A stretch of 64,000 nt of DNA from positions 124,001-188,000 of the forward strand of contig NZ_JASITE010000011.1 in the NCBI RefSeq assembly GCF_030767025.1. Direction: 5' to 3'. Of the stretch, positions 43,761-58,276 are shown one piece after another. This DNA is from Nocardia sp. CC227C (lineage in GTDB: Bacteria > Actinomycetota > Actinomycetes > Mycobacteriales > Mycobacteriaceae). The notes under the pieces were generated by a model, which had not been told where the DNA came from, did no database searches, and saw only the letters and a list, made by a program, of their open reading frames with translations. The position numbers were made by a program, and so were the translations under genes. Numbering within the stretch: the stretch's first letter is position 1; every line of letters begins with the position of its first letter.

Positions 43761-45230
43761 TCAGCGCTGCGCCACCATGGTGGGGGTGATGGGGGACGGC
43801 AGGGCGGAATCGCCCTCGAGGTACTTGTCCACCGCGGCGGCGGCGGCACGGCCCTCGGCGATGGCCCACACGATCAGGGACTGGCCGCGGCCCATGTCGC
43901 CCGCGACGAAGACGCCGGGGACGGTGGTCTGCCAGGCGTTGTCGCGCTTGACATTGCCGCGCTGGTCGTAGCCGACGCCCAGATCCTCGAGCAGGCCGTT
44001 CTTCTGCGGGCCGACGAAGCCCATGGCCAGCAGCACCAGATCGGCCTCGAGGGTGAAGTCGGTGCCCTCCACCTTCTCGAAACGGCCGTTCACCATCTGC
44101 ACCTCGTGCGCCTGCAGGCCGGTGACCTTGCCGTCCGCGCCGACGAAACGCTCGGTGTTGACCGAGAACACCCGCTCGCCGCCCTCCTCGTGCGCCGAGG
44201 AGACCCGGTACATGAGGGGGTAGGTCGGCCACGGGGTGGACGCGGCGCGCTCCTCCGGCGGACGCGGCATGATCTCGAACTGGTGCACCGAGGCCGCACC
44301 CTGCCGGTGCGAGGTGCCCAGGCAGTCCGCGCCGGTGTCACCGCCACCGATGATGACGACCTTCTTGCCCCTGGCGTTGATGGGCGGCAGGCCCTCGTCG
44401 TCGGTGATGGCGTCGCCCAGCTGCACCCGGTTGGCCAGCGGCAGGAACTCCATGGCCTGGTGGATGCCGTCCAGATCGCGACCCGGGATCGGCAGGTCGC
44501 GCGCGATGGTCGCGCCACCGGCCAGCACGATCGAGTCGAACTGCTCGCGCAGCTGCTCGGCGGTGATATCCACGCCCACGTTCACGCCGGTCTTGAAGAC
44601 GGTGCCCTCGGCCTCCATCTGCGCCAGGCGGCGGTCGATGAAGCGCTTCTCCATCTTGAATTCCGGAATGCCGTAGCGCAGCAGGCCGCCGATGCGGTCG
44701 TCGCGCTCGAACACGGTCACGGTGTGGCCCGCGCGGGTCAGCTGCTGCGCGGCGGCCAGGCCGGCCGGGCCGGAGCCGACCACGGCGATCTTCTTGCCGG
44801 TCAGACGGGTCGGGTACACCGGGGTGACCCAGCCCTCGTCGAAACCGTTCTCGATGATCTCGACCTCGACCTGCTTGATGGTGACCGGATCCTGGTTGAT
44901 GCCGAGCACGCAGGACGACTCGCACGGAGCCGGGCACAGGCGGCCGGTGAACTCCGGGAAGTTGTTGGTGGCGTGCAGCCGCTCGAACGACTCCTTCCAC
45001 GCGCCCTTGTAGACCAGGTCGTTCCACTCGGGAATCAGGTTCCCCAGCGGGCAGCCGTTGTGGCAGAAGGGAATACCGCAGTCCATGCAGCGGCTGGCCT
45101 GGCGCTGGAGGGTCTCGTGGGAGAAGTTCTCCTCGTAGACCTCTTTCCAGTCCATGAGGCGCAGCGGCACCGGACGGCGAGTCGGCAGTTCCCGTTTGGT
45201 GTGCTTCAGGAAGCCCTGTGCGTCACCCAT
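43761..45230 (-). CDS. gltD: Glutamate synthase (NADPH) small subunit
   Basis: 489 residues. N-terminal Cys clusters for the 4Fe-4S centres (CMDCGIPFC, CPLGN, CPAPCESSC), FAD site GSGPAGLAAAQ (about 153-163), NADPH site GGGDTGADC (about 302-310), and final GDMGRG. It passes electrons from NADPH to GltB. AGGAG 9 nt before ATG 45230. It follows gltB by 136 nt on the same strand. Confidence 0.96.
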   Translation of the reverse strand: MGDAQGFLKHTKRELPTRRPVPLRLMDWKEVYEENFSHETLQRQASRCMDCGIPFCHNGCPLGNLIPEWNDLVYKGAWKESFERLHATNNFPEFTGRLCPAPCESSCVLGINQDPVTIKQVEVEIIENGFDEGWVTPVYPTRLTGKKIAVVGSGPAGLAAAQQLTRAGHTVTVFERDDRIGGLLRYGIPEFKMEKRFIDRRLAQMEAEGTVFKTGVNVGVDITAEQLREQFDSIVLAGGATIARDLPIPGRDLDGIHQAMEFLPLANRVQLGDAITDDEGLPPINARGKKVVIIGGGDTGADCLGTSHRQGAASVHQFEIMPRPPEERAASTPWPTYPLMYRVSSAHEEGGERVFSVNTERFVGADGKVTGLQAHEVQMVNGRFEKVEGTDFTLEADLVLLAMGFVGPQKNGLLEDLGVGYDQRGNVKRDNAWQTTVPGVFVAGDMGRGQSLIVWAIAEGRAAAAAVDKYLEGDSALPSPITPTMVAQR

Positions 45231-45303
45231 TTACGACTCCTGACAAAAGCTAACGCGCCATCCGGCGCACCGAACAAGGCTGGTGCGTCGCACCGCAGTA
45301 ACG

Positions 45304-45366
45304 TCAGCCACGAGCGGCCTCGAGTGATCGCAGCGCTTCGCCGCCGCACCCGCGGTTTTGAAGTGA

Positions 45367-45384
<18 letters not shown>
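45304..45384. repeat. 18-bp direct repeat duplicating the gltB 3' end
   Basis: TCAGCCACGAGCGGCCTC occurs at 45304-45321 and again at 45367-45384, where it includes the gltB stop codon and last codons. The copies are 63 bp apart, in the gltB-gltD gap. Confidence 0.8.
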
Positions 45385-50070
<4,686 letters not shown>

Positions 50071-50954
50071 GCCTCTGCCTTCACAAAAACAGGCCTTCGA
50101 AGAATGCGGCCTTCGTCGAACGCCTTCGTCAGACTGCGCCCGGACGTTGCGTCCACGGTCGGCTTCCTGACCAGCGGCGCTGATGGTCATTCCGTGCAGT
50201 CAACTCTCTAGTTGTCCACCCGCTTCGAATTCCTAGTCGGGTGCTCGGCGGTAACCCAACGCTTACGTGTTGGCTACCTGCCGCGCCGTTTTCGCCCTTT
50301 AGTCTGGGCACCGATCTGGTCCCGGCTGTTGGGGCGATATGCCGAACTTGTCGTGTTCGACGTAAGAGCAAACGATAAGTCAGGACTCGAGCCCAACCAA
50401 CTTAGGTTGCACTAATAACAGCGTCTAGCTGGGCTTCTCCATCGATCCTCCACTACCTGCGCGTTCTCTAGTGTAAAGCAGCCGAGCGGCATCGTTTCAG
50501 TCGAGTTCGCCACTGTTGTCCAGGTGACCGGCCCGAGCGGAGGATCGCCCCGCTCACATGCCGGTATGCCCTCTCACCTGCATCGAAACAGATTTCCCCG
50601 CAATCACTTCGGATAAACCGGACGTAAGGTGGCTAACTCTCCGGACACCTCACCGGCCCGGCGAGAGCGCCTGGGAGACAGGTAACAGCAATGTTCCGAC
50701 CGTACGGAATCGTTTGCCGTTCACCCAGCTCAGCACACGACTGGCTAACACCGAATATGCGGTAGCTCACATTTGCCGGGCGATTCGGCGTGACCAAGCG
50801 CACGAATCGCGCCGGAAACTCGCCGATGTGAGCCTGAACACATCCCCGTCGGCCCACTCGATGGAACCAGGCTCGGCCTGTCACGCTGAGATAACGAATA
50901 AGCGATGGTTTCGCACGGCCGAAACACCCTGGGACTTAGAGGATGTGAGATCCC
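50071..50954. other. Long AT-richer non-coding tract upstream of gltB
   Basis: About 884 nt with no convincing gene. Base composition is clearly lower in GC than the flanks (about 48% in one 60-nt block counted by eye). It holds a dyad CCAACGCTTACGTGTTGG (50254-50271), flanked by GTAA and CTAC, and TTAGGTTGCACTAA (50402-50415) resembling half an iron box. The only open frame (50558-50977) has non-coding-like composition. It likely contains the gltB and DUF4407 promoters and may encode an RNA. Confidence 0.55.
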
Positions 50955-52895
50955 ATGACCACCCCACACGTCCCTGAGCCGCACGTTCCCGCCGATCCGA
51001 GCGGCAACGCACCGTCCTCCCAGCCCTCCCCCGGGCCGTTCGATCCCGCGGCCGGAATCCGCACGCTGCTGACCTGGCTGGGCGGCGGCGACAGCCGCCT
51101 GACCGACCGGCACGAGCTGTCCGGTTACGCGCTCACCGGCGCGGTGGTTGCGCTGTTCGCGGGTGTCGCCGGAGCGGTCACCGCGCTCGCCGCCGGGGCA
51201 GCGGGCTGGCCGATCGTCGGCATCGTTCTCATCGCACTGGTCGCGACCCTGTTGGCGGGAGCCGTCGGGCGGGTGCTGGCGACGGCTCCCGCACCCACAC
51301 GCGGTGAAACACGCCGCCGCCGCGCCGAATTCGCCGGGCGTGTCGCCGTGGCGGTGCTGGCGGGCGTGGTGGTGGCCGAGTTGGCGAGCACCGTGCTCTT
51401 CGGCGGCACCGTGGACCGGCTGCTGGACGACCGGGCGCGGACCGAGACCGAATCCGTCGCGACCGTGGTCACCGCCCGTGACGAACTCGATCGCGCCCGC
51501 GCCGACCGTGCCGCACTCGACCAGCGGATCGCCCAGGCCAAAACCGATATCGACGCCGCGCTGGTGATCGCGCGCTGCGAATACAACCCCGGCCCGGAGT
51601 GCCCGAGCAACCGCATCACCGGCGTGCCCGGCCGCGGCCCCGAGGAGCGCACCGCCAACGAGATGCTCGACGACGCGCGCGCCCGGCTCACCGCGGCCGA
51701 GGAGCGGACGGCCGGGCTCGACGCCCGAGTCGCCGACGAGGAGCAGGCCCTCGCGGCGGCTCGCGACGCCGCCTACACCGAGGGCGACCGCGGGCTCGGC
51801 GCGCGCTGGGTGGCCATGAACGACCACACCGCCGCGCACGGCGGCGCGCTGACGCTGCGCATCGCCACCATGGTGTTCATGGTGCTGCTCGCCCTGCTGC
51901 CGCTGCTGCTGCGCTGGTGGCGCGGGGAGACCTCGTTCGACCGGCGGGTCGCCTTCCGCACCGACACCGACCGCGCAGCGCAGCGGGCCGAGACCGCCAT
52001 CGCGGTGGAGCGCGCGCAGACCCGGGTCGAGCTCGAGAAGCTGCACGCCGAACAGGCCATCACCGCCGCCCGGCTCACCGCGCACGCCGACACCGCCATC
52101 AACCGGGAACAGCAGCGCAAACGCATCATCGCCGCCATCGGCGGGCTGGAGATCGGCATCACCGAATCCGGCCGCCGCGCGGTGAGCGAATTCGACCGCG
52201 CCGCGCTGGACGACGCGCGGGTGCCAGAACTACCGGCCGCAGCGGCCGGAGACCGAAAGGACAGCTCCGTGCCTCAGGAGGGGATCGTGACACCGTCGAA
52301 CCTGCCCGCCCAGATCGCACCGGGCACGGTGGCCCCGGCGGCCGCGGGCGGCGCGCTCGCCCCCGCCGGTGCCGCACCGCACCCGGATCACGCGAAACCC
52401 GGTGGCGGCCTGGAGCTTCCGATCATCGGCACGGTGCCCTTCACCGATACCGCCGCGCGCTGGATCCGCCCGCTGGTGCCCTCGTTCGTCGCCAGCGCCA
52501 TCGACACCGCGACCCATCCGCTGCGCACCGTCCGCCAGGCGTTCGAGGAGGCCGAGGAGATCACCTTCACCCTGCGCCGCACCCGCAAGGTGACCGTCGA
52601 CTCCGAGGATTCGGCCCAGCCGCAGCAGCCCGGCTACCAACTCCAGCAGCCTGGCTACCAGCTGCCCCCGGGAGCCCAGCAGCAGTACGCCCACCACGTC
52701 GCCTCGACCGTGGTCGACCAGCCGTACGCCCAGCACCCGGGCTACGCCCCCGGCTACACCGCCCTGCCGGGCGGGCAGGCCGCCCACGGCTACGGCCTCC
52801 CGCCCGCGCCCCAGCAGACCGAGCTGAGCGCTCGGCAGCACCCGGCCCTCGAATACCGCGGGCCGCGCGAACTGCCGCCCGGCAAGAACGAGTAG
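50955..52895 (+). CDS. DUF4407 membrane protein
   Basis: 646 residues. Pro-rich N-terminus, helices at about 55-100 and 130-150, a long coiled coil (about 160-280), a further helix (about 302-325), then a second coiled coil (RAQTRVELEKLHAEQ). The C-terminal ~220 residues are disordered with GYQLQQPGYQLPPG-type repeats. It matches DUF4407, whose function is unknown. ATG 50955 is 12 nt after AGAGGA. Confidence 0.8.
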   Translation: MTTPHVPEPHVPADPSGNAPSSQPSPGPFDPAAGIRTLLTWLGGGDSRLTDRHELSGYALTGAVVALFAGVAGAVTALAAGAAGWPIVGIVLIALVATLLAGAVGRVLATAPAPTRGETRRRRAEFAGRVAVAVLAGVVVAELASTVLFGGTVDRLLDDRARTETESVATVVTARDELDRARADRAALDQRIAQAKTDIDAALVIARCEYNPGPECPSNRITGVPGRGPEERTANEMLDDARARLTAAEERTAGLDARVADEEQALAAARDAAYTEGDRGLGARWVAMNDHTAAHGGALTLRIATMVFMVLLALLPLLLRWWRGETSFDRRVAFRTDTDRAAQRAETAIAVERAQTRVELEKLHAEQAITAARLTAHADTAINREQQRKRIIAAIGGLEIGITESGRRAVSEFDRAALDDARVPELPAAAAGDRKDSSVPQEGIVTPSNLPAQIAPGTVAPAAAGGALAPAGAAPHPDHAKPGGGLELPIIGTVPFTDTAARWIRPLVPSFVASAIDTATHPLRTVRQAFEEAEEITFTLRRTRKVTVDSEDSAQPQQPGYQLQQPGYQLPPGAQQQYAHHVASTVVDQPYAQHPGYAPGYTALPGGQAAHGYGLPPAPQQTELSARQHPALEYRGPRELPPGKNE

Positions 52896-52928
52896 ATCGC
52901 AGCGTCGGTCGGCCGCATGCCTGGTGGA

Positions 52929-53276
52929 TCAGGCTCGCTCGCAGGCGATTCCGTCGTTGTCGCGGTCGAGATGCGGGGCGTATCCCGGGTCGCCCCGGTG
53001 CAGTGGGGCCTGGCCCGCGCGGCGGACCTCGTCGCAGTTCCGGTAGTAGGTCGACGGGGCCTGCGGCTCCGGAGCGGGCTGCTCCGGCTGGGCCTGCGGA
53101 GCGGGGGCGGGGGCCTGCGGAGCCGGACAGAACTGGGACGACCCGGCATTGCAGAGCAGATCGGTGATCGGGTCGGCCGACGCGATCGGTGCGCCGAGGG
53201 TGAGTGCTGCGGTGGTGAGCAGTCCGGCCGCAACCGCGCCCGTGCGTCCGCGCCACCGGGTAATCGAGATGTTCAC
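52929..53276 (-). CDS. Secreted Excalibur-domain protein
   Basis: 115 residues. Signal peptide (1-34, ending ASA), a Pro/Ala/Gln linker (about 50-75), and a C-terminal Excalibur calcium-binding motif: YYRNCDEVRRAG, DRDNDGIACE. GTG 53276 follows AGGA. Excalibur domains occur in surface proteins; role unknown. Confidence 0.88.
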   Translation of the reverse strand: MNISITRWRGRTGAVAAGLLTTAALTLGAPIASADPITDLLCNAGSSQFCPAPQAPAPAPQAQPEQPAPEPQAPSTYYRNCDEVRRAGQAPLHRGDPGYAPHLDRDNDGIACERA

Positions 53277-53458
53277 GCTGATATTCCTGACTGATACGCG
53301 CAGGTGAGACCGTGTCCACTGCGTCCAAAACGTGCCGGGGAGCGTGGAGTGCCCACGCCCTCGGGCAGCGCGCCCCCGACCAAAGCGAACCGCGAGAAAA
53401 CGCTAGCCCGGCGGAAGCCGGCGGTTCTGACACAACCGCCGACATTCCGTGCCAAAGT

Positions 53459-55078
53459 TCAGTCCCGGAAGACCCTGTCCCGGCGGTCCGAGACCCCGGC
53501 CGCCCGGTGGACGATGACCGCCGCGAGGAGCAGGATCGCCGTGGTGGCGGTGGCGGCGAGGTGCATGCCCGTGACGAAGGCCGCGTGGGCCGAGTCGACC
53601 AGGGTGGCGGCCGCCGGAGCGGGTAGGTGGCGGGCGGTTTCGACAGCGCCGCCGAGGGATTCGCGGGCCGCCTCCACCTGGGCGGGCGGGACCGTGGTCA
53701 GGTCCAAGCCGTGGCGGAAGGCCGACATCACCACGCTGCCGAGGATGGCGACGCCCAGCGCGATGCCGCCCTCCAGGGCTGTCTCGGAGATCGCGGCCGC
53801 ATTGCCCGACCGCTCGGCGGGTGCCGAGCTGACGATCATGTCGGCCGAAACCGTCAGCGCCACACCGGCTCCCAGCCCGATCAGCAGGAAGCCGAGCACG
53901 AACGGCAGCACCGAGGCCGACGGATCGGCGCGCAGCAGCCAGAACAGCAGCGCGCCCGCGGCCGCCACCAGCAGCGCGGCGACCAGCACCGACACCGGAC
54001 GCCAGCGGCGCACCAGCCAGGCCGCGCCGAGCGAACCGGCCATACTGCCGATGGTGCCCGGAATCAGCAGCAGTCCCGCGCGCAGCGGAGCCAGGCCCAG
54101 CACCAGTTGCAGATACTGCGATCCGAAGAACAGCACACCGGCCAGCGCGAATACCGACAGCAGATTGGTCAGCACCGCCGCGCGGAAGGGCGGCAGCGCG
54201 AACAGCTCCAGGTCGATGAGCGGCGCGGTGAGGCGGCGCTGACGGCGCAGGAACGCCGCACCTGCCAGCACGCCGACCACCGCCGCGACCAGCGCGACCG
54301 AACTCACCCCGTGCGCGGCGATCTGCTTGACCGCGAACACGATCGGGATCAGCGCCAGCATGGACAGTCCGGCGCTGACCAGGTCGAAGCGACCCGGATT
54401 CGGGTCCCGCGACTCCGGCACCAGCATCGGGGCCAGTGCCACGAGCAGCGCCATGACCGGCAGGTTCACCAGGAATACCGAACCCCACCAGTAGTGCTCG
54501 AGCAGCCAGCCGCCCAGCAGCGGGCCGACAGCCGCGCCGCTGCCCGCCATCGCGCCCCAAACCGCGATAGCGACCGTGCGCTGCCGCGGGTCGGCGAACA
54601 TGCCGCGGATCAGCCCGAGGGTGGCGGGCATGAGGGTCGCGCCCGCGACGCCCTGCAGCACGCGGGCGGCGATGAGCATCTCGGGGCTGATCGACCAGGC
54701 GGCCAGCGCCGAGGCCAGCGCGAATCCGGCCGCGCCGATGAGCAGCAGCTTCCGGCGGCCGATGCGGTCGCCGAGGGTGCCCATGGTGATCAGCAGTCCG
54801 GCCAGCACGAACGAGTAGACGTCGATGATCCACAGCAGCTGCGGGGTGGTCGGCGCGAGGTCGCCGCTGATGGCTGGGATCGCGAGGTCGAGCACGGTGG
54901 CGTCGACCGAGACCAGCAGCAGGGCGAGGGCGAGCACGCTCAGACCGGCCCAGGTGCGGGCGGTCGCCCGTGGGGGTCGACCGGCCGGGAAAGGGGTGTC
55001 GACGGTGCGGCGGTCGGCCGCGATGTCGGGGAACGCCGCGGTTCCGGGTGCGGACCGGGTGTTGCGGTGGGTGGCCAT
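53459..55078 (-). CDS. DHA2-family (14-helix) drug/proton antiporter
   Basis: 539 residues with about 14 helices. DHA2 features: LLVSVDATVLDLAIPAI in helix 1, GDRIGRRKLLL (loop 2-3) and the motif C-like GAAVGPLLGGWL in helix 5. Exports multiple compounds. ATG 55078 has GAAGG about 7 nt upstream. Divergent from a tetR gene across two identical-type palindromes, so it is probably repressed by that regulator. Confidence 0.93.
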   Translation of the reverse strand: MATHRNTRSAPGTAAFPDIAADRRTVDTPFPAGRPPRATARTWAGLSVLALALLLVSVDATVLDLAIPAISGDLAPTTPQLLWIIDVYSFVLAGLLITMGTLGDRIGRRKLLLIGAAGFALASALAAWSISPEMLIAARVLQGVAGATLMPATLGLIRGMFADPRQRTVAIAVWGAMAGSGAAVGPLLGGWLLEHYWWGSVFLVNLPVMALLVALAPMLVPESRDPNPGRFDLVSAGLSMLALIPIVFAVKQIAAHGVSSVALVAAVVGVLAGAAFLRRQRRLTAPLIDLELFALPPFRAAVLTNLLSVFALAGVLFFGSQYLQLVLGLAPLRAGLLLIPGTIGSMAGSLGAAWLVRRWRPVSVLVAALLVAAAGALLFWLLRADPSASVLPFVLGFLLIGLGAGVALTVSADMIVSSAPAERSGNAAAISETALEGGIALGVAILGSVVMSAFRHGLDLTTVPPAQVEAARESLGGAVETARHLPAPAAATLVDSAHAAFVTGMHLAATATTAILLLAAVIVHRAAGVSDRRDRVFRD

Positions 55079-55103
55079 ATCCTTCGCTGCTTTCCGAGTT
55101 TGA

Positions 55104-55145
55104 ACCGTCCAGACGGTACAGTAACAGACCAACCGTCCGGACGGT
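55104..55145. promoter_or_regulatory. Twin TetR operators
   Basis: ACCGTCCAGACGGT (55104-55117) and ACCGTCCGGACGGT (55132-55145) are palindromes 28 bp apart centre to centre. Both are followed by ACAGT. They fill the gap between the divergent exporter and tetR genes. Confidence 0.8.
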
Positions 55146-55151
55146 ACAGTG

Positions 55152-55700
55152 ATGGCCGTGACATCGACGCGCGACCGCATCCTCGACGCCCTCGAAACCC
55201 TGCTGCTCGACAAGGGCATGTCCCAGGTGACCCTGGAGAACGTGGCCGCCGCGGCCGGCGTCTCCAAGGGCGGCCTGCTCTACCACTTCAAATCCAAGGA
55301 CGCCCTGCTGGCCGGACTGGTCCGCCGCCTCGGCGACCGCGCCCACCAGCAGCTCGAGTCCGCGGTGGCGCAGGGCCGCTCGGTGGCCGAGTGGTATCTG
55401 CAGAGCCCGCATCCGGACAACGAGTCCGACGCCCTCGAACTGGCCCTGTACCGCTCCATGCTGGCGGCCATGCGCACCGTCGACGGCCCGCACGACACCG
55501 AGGTGGACGAGGTCGACCGCGCCCTCTCCGAGGTGATGACCACTTGGAAGACCGGTCTGGACAACGAGATCGACGATCCGGTGCGCGCCGAGATCGTCAG
55601 CCTGGTCGGTGACGGCGTCTACCTGCGCGCCCTGCTCGGCCTGCCACCGACCGACCCGGAGTTGTACCGCCGGGTCGTCGCCCGGCTGCTCGACGCGTAG
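55152..55700 (+). CDS. TetR/AcrR family regulator of the adjacent exporter
   Basis: 182 residues. Helix-turn-helix at about 24-48 (VTLENVAAAAGVSKGGLLYHF), then a helical TetR_C domain. ATG 55152 is chosen; the preceding GTG 55149 is in frame. Likely represses itself and the divergent DHA2 exporter through the twin operators. Inducer unknown. Confidence 0.9.
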   Translation: MAVTSTRDRILDALETLLLDKGMSQVTLENVAAAAGVSKGGLLYHFKSKDALLAGLVRRLGDRAHQQLESAVAQGRSVAEWYLQSPHPDNESDALELALYRSMLAAMRTVDGPHDTEVDEVDRALSEVMTTWKTGLDNEIDDPVRAEIVSLVGDGVYLRALLGLPPTDPELYRRVVARLLDA

Positions 55701-56021
55701 GTGTGTGTCGCGCGGCCCCGCGCGCGCCTGGAACGGCGGACCGAGCACGGAAGTCAGCGACACCGCCGCACCGCACACGCTTCATGGAGAGGCGACCGCG
55801 CATGCTGGCAGAGCATCACATCACACCGGCATGCGTCGTTCGCACCGAAGGTGCCACCGGACCGGAGGCGGCAGTGTCCGCCGGGTTCGGCCGTGGCCGA
55901 AGGCACGACGACGATTGCCGCCGCCGCGTCGACGACGGCTGAGTTCCTACCGAGAATCGCCCGCCACCCGCCGAAAGCGTCGAGTCGCGACCGAAAGCCG
56001 CCGGACCGATAGACTCGGCCC
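55701..56021. other. Non-coding stretch
   Basis: About 320 nt between tetR and the membrane gene at 56022. It ends with TAGACT 6 nt before that gene's GTG. Nothing else recognised. Confidence 0.4.
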
Positions 56022-56912
56022 GTGTTGCCAGCCGCCGACCACGCCGGTCCGACGACCGGATCGGCGACGGAACCCCAGCCCGAACCCGCACCGGTGCCGA
56101 TCCGCCCGCTGCGGTTCCGGGAGCTGATGGACCTGCCGTTCGCGCTGGTGCAGAGCCGGATCAAGCTGTTGGCCGCCCTGTCCGGGGCCGGGGCGGTGGT
56201 GAGCGCGGCGGTCGCGGTCGGCTGCACCTTCGTGGTGATCGCGCTGGCCGGTGACTCCGACGCCGCCGTCGCCGTCGGCGCGGTGCTCATCAGCCTGCTG
56301 TGCGTCTGGTTCCTGCGGCTCTACGTGCGCGGGGTGACCACCGTCGTCGCGATCGCCGTGGTGCGGCGGCAGCCGGTGGGCTGGCGGGGCGCGCTGGGTC
56401 GGCTCCCGTCGCACCTGCCCGCGCTGGCGCTGTTCCAGCTCAAGTACACGCTGATCGGGATCGGCGTGCTGGCACTGGGCATACCGCTGGTCATCACGCT
56501 GCCGTTCGCGGTGATCTGGCTGGGTTGGCTGCGAGCGCGGCAGTACACCACCGCGCCGGTGATCATCGGGGAGTCCGCCACCGCCACGCTCGCCGCGCAA
56601 CGCGCGAAAACCCTGGCGCAGGGCACGGAATGGCAGCTGGTCGGCGTATGGATGGCGCTGCGCACCCTGCTCCCGGTGCTGCTGCTGCCGATGCTGCTGG
56701 CCTTGGACCTCGTCGCCGAATTCACCGGCACCCACCGACCCGCGGTCATCGCCCTGCTCATCAGCGTGGTCATGCTCTGGACGGCCTTCGCCGACACCAT
56801 CGAATCCGCCACGCAGACAGTCGTATACGTGGACCGCCGCTGCCGCCGCGAGGGTTGGGACATCCGCATCCCCCGGCACGCGGTTCCCACCGGAAACGGA
56901 GCACCGTCATGA
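56022..56912 (+). CDS. Polytopic membrane protein of the MoxR cluster (Rv3690-like)
   Basis: 296 residues with about six helices (from residue 45 to 265) and cytoplasmic ends. GTG 56022 follows TAGACT by 6 nt, suggesting a leaderless mRNA for the operon. The stop overlaps the DUF4129 start (ATGA). It starts a run corresponding to the Rv3690-Rv3695 cluster. Function unknown. Confidence 0.8.
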   Translation: MLPAADHAGPTTGSATEPQPEPAPVPIRPLRFRELMDLPFALVQSRIKLLAALSGAGAVVSAAVAVGCTFVVIALAGDSDAAVAVGAVLISLLCVWFLRLYVRGVTTVVAIAVVRRQPVGWRGALGRLPSHLPALALFQLKYTLIGIGVLALGIPLVITLPFAVIWLGWLRARQYTTAPVIIGESATATLAAQRAKTLAQGTEWQLVGVWMALRTLLPVLLLPMLLALDLVAEFTGTHRPAVIALLISVVMLWTAFADTIESATQTVVYVDRRCRREGWDIRIPRHAVPTGNGAPS

Positions 56913-58276
56913 CCGGCTCGGGGGGAGAGCGCGACAACGAGGGCAGGCCGGGGCCACCCGCGAGTCCGCACGGTGAGACGAACGCGGAGTTTCCCGCCGA
57001 CGACGGCGGGATTCAGCCGACCAGCCGCAACACGGGAGCGCGACCACCCGGTGGCGACGCGGGCACGCCGCGATCCGGAAGCCCGGTGAGCACAACGCCA
57101 CCCGGCTACGAGGCGGCCCCATCGCCACACGGTGACAACACCGGCACACCATTGCCCGGTGGTGCTCGCACCGAACCACCGCCGGGCACCGGCACGGAGG
57201 CACCAGCCCGGACTGGTGACACAAGCGGGCGGTATCCGGCCGTGATGCCCAGCGCCCCACCCATTCCGGCGTTGAGCGCGGCGGACGTGCATCTGGCCGC
57301 CGCCGAAGCCGCCGCGCGGCAGCGGGATTTCGCCACCGCGCAGCGGGAGCGGTTCCGGGCGGTGACGCGCGGGTTGGAGCAGCACGGGGTGCTCGAGGTC
57401 AGCCGCGCCCGCACCGCCGACGAGACCGCGCACGCCGCCACCACCGCGCTCGGCGAGCGGGGCGATCTCGCCGATCCCACCGAACTTCCCTCGGCCGCGC
57501 GCAGTTTCGACGAGATCGTGTACGGCGGCCGACCCGCCACCGAATTCGAGTACCGCCGCCTGGAGCAGGCCGACCGCTACTCCACCGCGCCGCCGCCCGG
57601 CACGGAACCGGCCGAGGTCAGCGAGCGCCGCCGCAAGCCGCGTAAGAAGGCCGCGCGCTCCCGGCAGCGCAGGGACACCCCGGAACTGTTGCGCGACTGG
57701 CGGTTCTGGGCGGTGATCCTCGGTGTGCTCGCGGTGGCGCTGCTGGTCTTCTCGCTGGTGAACGCCCTCAGCGCGCCCTCGGTACCCCGGCCGACCGCCC
57801 CGGACGGACCGCCGCCGGAGTCCCCCGAGATCGACGGCCCGGAGTTCGGTGAGGGTTCGGACTCCCTGTTCGAACGGCTCCCCGGCTGGGTCGCCTTCGG
57901 CGGCCTGCAATGGGCCATCGCCTGGGTGATCGTGCTGTGGTGGCGGGCCCGCCGCCGCGGCAGCGTGGTACCGGACCCGTTGCCGGTGCAGGTGCCCGCC
58001 CACGAACTGCTGGCCGGACAGGCCGGGCTGTACCGTCGCTCCCGCGACTTCGAGCATGTGGCCGCCCGGCTGCGCTCGGCGTCGCTGCGGCGGCTGCGGC
58101 CCGTGCTCGGCCTCACCGCCGACAGCCCGCCCGCGCGGGTGCTGGCTGCGGTGAGCACCCGCAGCGGGGCCGAACCGGCGCTCGTCACCGCCGCCCTGTA
58201 CGACCCGGTCCCCGACCGGGGCACCCTCGAACTCGTCGCCGCCCAACTCGAATGGATCGAAGCGGAGGTCCTGTGA
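56909..58276 (+). CDS. DUF4129-domain protein fused to a DUF4350-like C-terminus
   Basis: 455 residues. A long disordered Gly/Pro-rich N-terminus (1-110) leads to a DUF4129-type helical segment (AAEAAARQRDFATAQRERF, then ELPSAARSFDEIVYGG) and a helix (about 267-287). After a short 40-residue loop and another helix, the end (AGQAGLYRRSRDFEHVAARL) resembles the cytoplasmic tail of DUF4350 proteins, but the usual extracytoplasmic core is missing. Overlaps both neighbours by 4 nt. Confidence 0.72.
   Translation: MTGSGGERDNEGRPGPPASPHGETNAEFPADDGGIQPTSRNTGARPPGGDAGTPRSGSPVSTTPPGYEAAPSPHGDNTGTPLPGGARTEPPPGTGTEAPARTGDTSGRYPAVMPSAPPIPALSAADVHLAAAEAAARQRDFATAQRERFRAVTRGLEQHGVLEVSRARTADETAHAATTALGERGDLADPTELPSAARSFDEIVYGGRPATEFEYRRLEQADRYSTAPPPGTEPAEVSERRRKPRKKAARSRQRRDTPELLRDWRFWAVILGVLAVALLVFSLVNALSAPSVPRPTAPDGPPPESPEIDGPEFGEGSDSLFERLPGWVAFGGLQWAIAWVIVLWWRARRRGSVVPDPLPVQVPAHELLAGQAGLYRRSRDFEHVAARLRSASLRRLRPVLGLTADSPPARVLAAVSTRSGAEPALVTAALYDPVPDRGTLELVAAQLEWIEAEVL

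Noticed and set aside
50402..50420. Possible iron box TTAGGTTGCACTAATAACA
   Set aside because: Only about 12 of 19 positions fit the consensus and no iron gene is adjacent.
50558..50977. 139-residue open frame upstream of the DUF4407 gene
   Set aside because: Low-GC codon use unlike the genome, no family, and it overlaps the real start of the next gene in another frame.
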